From positions 1 to 6,450 of the forward strand of contig JASLCO010000304.1 in assembly GCA_030146505.1 (NCBI GenBank): a DNA stretch of 6,450 bases, in the 5' to 3' direction. Below, one piece after another: positions 5,480 through 6,450 of the stretch; the stretch's first letter is position 1; every line of letters begins with the position of its first letter. Made by a program: the position numbers and the translations under genes. Origin of the DNA: Moraxellaceae bacterium (GTDB lineage: Bacteria > Pseudomonadota > Gammaproteobacteria > Pseudomonadales > Moraxellaceae). The notes under the pieces are model-generated. The model did no database searches. It was not told the origin of the DNA and was given only the letters and a program-made list of their open reading frames with translations.

Positions 5480-5503
5480 TAGGGACGGGCGCGCGGCGAA
5501 CAA
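5476..5503 (-). promoter_or_regulatory. weak candidate promoter for the helical-protein/AraC operon
   Basis: On the minus strand TTGTTC (5503-5498, three of six) is followed after 16 bases by TAGACT (5481-5476, four of six). Transcription would begin near 5470, inside the palindrome. The match is poor and rests mainly on position in an 88-base gap before a new gene. Read-through from the SRPBCC gene is an alternative. Confidence 0.25.
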
Positions 5504-5508
5504 TGACG

Positions 5509-5533
5509 CCTGGCACGCCACGGCGGTGCCAAG
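5509..5533 (-). terminator. hairpin just after the SRPBCC gene stop, no T run
   Basis: On the minus strand, starting two bases after the stop codon, TTGGCA-C-CGCC and GGCG-TGCCAGG pair around a two-base turn with one bulged C. This gives a GC-rich stem of about eight to ten pairs. It could slow transcription or protect the 3' end. The following bases (CGTCATTGTTC) are not a U tract, so an intrinsic terminator is doubtful. Confidence 0.35.
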
Positions 5534-5535
5534 CG

Positions 5536-6450
5536 TCAGTGCAGGCGGCGCGAAGCGGGCCGCGTCGGGCGTGGTGCCAGCGCATGGGCCGGCAGTGCGA
5601 GGTCGCGGGCGGCGGGAACATCCTGAGCCACCAGCCAGCGCGACATGCGCTGCATGCCGGTAAGTCCCATGTAGAGGCCGGCCAGGATGTCGTGGTAGGG
5701 AAATTGGCGCGCAAAACGCAGTACCAGCGGCGGCTGCGGCCCGATGTGGTTGCTGATGGTCAGTGCGCCCAAAGCCTGGCCGTCGGCCAGCGCCTGCCAG
5801 CGCCATTCGCCGTCGATATGGGCCAGGTCGCCTTCCTCGCGATGGAAGGCCAGCGTGCTGGCCGCCGTTTGTGCATAGGCCAGGCGGTAACGCACGCCCA
5901 ACGAGAAGAAACCGAGGCCGATACCGATCTGCCAGTCCACCGCAAAGCCCTTGCCACGCGGCTTGCACACGGCCCGCTGCACCAGCGGGAAGAACTCCGG
6001 ATAACGGTCAAAGGTCAGCGAATGACGGAAGGCATGTTCGACATCGGTTGACACCGTAGCAGCCACCGCCACGAAGCGCTGCTTGTGGACTTCACCGTCA
6101 CGGCACAGCCACTGACCTGCATCCACGCAGGCCAGCGGCCCTGCTTCCACCAGCCGCGCCAGCAGGGGATGGTCGGCAAGCGCCGGGAACGGTGGCACCA
6201 CCGGCGCTGCCGGCAGTTGGGCAGAGGCATCCGGCTGCTCCTCGGCCGGCGCAAAAGCCAGCCGCAGGGCCTCCATGGCCACGAAGGCGGAACCGTAAGG
6301 CGCAGCCACCGCCATGTCCGGCTGCGCCTTGAGCAGCATGTTGATGAGCAGATTGATGCTGGCGATGTCGGCCCAGTTGAAATACACCACGAGCGCGCTT
6401 TTTTCATCGAGTGGCAACACCTGCCAGCGGCTGACCGCGGCATCGGCATC
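5536..6450 (-). CDS. SRPBCC (START/polyketide cyclase-like) protein, apparently tandem domains; 5' end beyond the right edge
   Basis: The reading frame is open from the window's right edge to the TGA at 5538-5536, giving 304 visible residues. The true start is not in view: the frame continues upstream (DADAAVSRWQ) through the GTG at 6420, which has no reason to be a start. Residues about 105-275 look like a complete SRPBCC domain. It has a first strand (RFVAVAATVSTDVEHAFRHS), the YPEFFPLVQRA segment, alternating strands (VDWQIGIGLGFFSLGVRYRL), WRWQAL, a last strand (ALGALTISNHI) and the closing amphipathic helix DILAGLYMGLTGMQRMSRWL (254-273). Residues 1-66 repeat the end of such a domain: a WQVLPLDEKSALVVYFNW strand, then a helix through MEALRLAF. 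A Pro/Ala-rich linker (67-90) joins them. The fold usually binds hydrophobic ligands; the ligand and any enzymatic activity here are unknown. The tail after 280 is Ala/Pro/Arg-rich and probably disordered. Confidence 0.72.
   Translation of the reverse strand, partial: DADAAVSRWQVLPLDEKSALVVYFNWADIASINLLINMLLKAQPDMAVAAPYGSAFVAMEALRLAFAPAEEQPDASAQLPAAPVVPPFPALADHPLLARLVEAGPLACVDAGQWLCRDGEVHKQRFVAVAATVSTDVEHAFRHSLTFDRYPEFFPLVQRAVCKPRGKGFAVDWQIGIGLGFFSLGVRYRLAYAQTAASTLAFHREEGDLAHIDGEWRWQALADGQALGALTISNHIGPQPPLVLRFARQFPYHDILAGLYMGLTGMQRMSRWLVAQDVPAARDLALPAHALAPRPTRPASRRLH

Noticed and set aside
5448..5714. Upstream extension of the helical-protein gene to an ATG at 5714
   Set aside because: The added residues are Cys, Trp, Arg and Pro rich and overlap the end of the SRPBCC gene in another frame. 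A good ribosome binding site supports the ATG at 5447.
6420..6420. GTG at 6420 as the start of the SRPBCC gene
   Set aside because: The frame stays open to the window edge with protein-like residues upstream and no ribosome binding site before the GTG. The gene is better treated as 5'-truncated by the window.

Overview
The window is high-GC, gene-dense bacterial chromosome. The gene families (a proton-translocating transhydrogenase alpha subunit, a peroxisomal-MFE-2-like short-chain dehydrogenase, a periplasmic START-domain protein, an AraC regulator with an arabinose-binding-type N-terminus, and an SRPBCC protein) fit a lipid-metabolising proteobacterium. A gammaproteobacterium is my best guess, for example a relative of Nevskiales/Solimonadaceae or Xanthomonadales. 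That placement is inference from family content and base composition; nothing here is a phylogenetic marker. I see no phage genes, transposase, CRISPR array, tRNA or rRNA.

Left part (1-3425): the 5' end of pntA runs off the left edge on the minus strand. A divergent intergenic region of about 330 bases separates it from three plus-strand genes: an EamA/DMT-family permease (766-1665), a (3R)-hydroxyacyl-CoA dehydrogenase-like SDR (1722-2621) and a secreted START-domain protein (2742-3425). The three are codirectional, with gaps of 56 and 120 bases. Weak promoter-like hexamers precede the second and third, so they may be separate units rather than one operon.

Middle (3426-3651): a gene-free gap between convergent transcription units. 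It holds a set of competing short inverted repeats and a REP/MITE-like palindromic element made of two GC-rich hairpins that are also partly complementary to each other.

Right part (3652-6450), all minus strand: in transcription order, a protein with a complete C-terminal SRPBCC domain and apparently the tail of a second one (cut by the right edge), then an uncharacterised, predicted all-helical 253-residue protein with an FFLDDMYG motif, then an AraC-family regulator 17 bases further on. The last two look like one operon. The helical protein's ribosome binding site lies inside a perfect 29-base palindrome (two 14-base arms around one centre base), which also overlaps a possible -10 box. This is the most striking sequence feature of the window, and it is a candidate operator or RBS-sequestering hairpin.

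Taken together, the SDR (beta-oxidation-type dehydrogenase), the START protein and the SRPBCC protein (both folds with a hydrophobic-ligand cavity), with a permease and a regulator, suggest handling of hydrophobic or acyl-type compounds. This functional link is inference from neighbourhood only.
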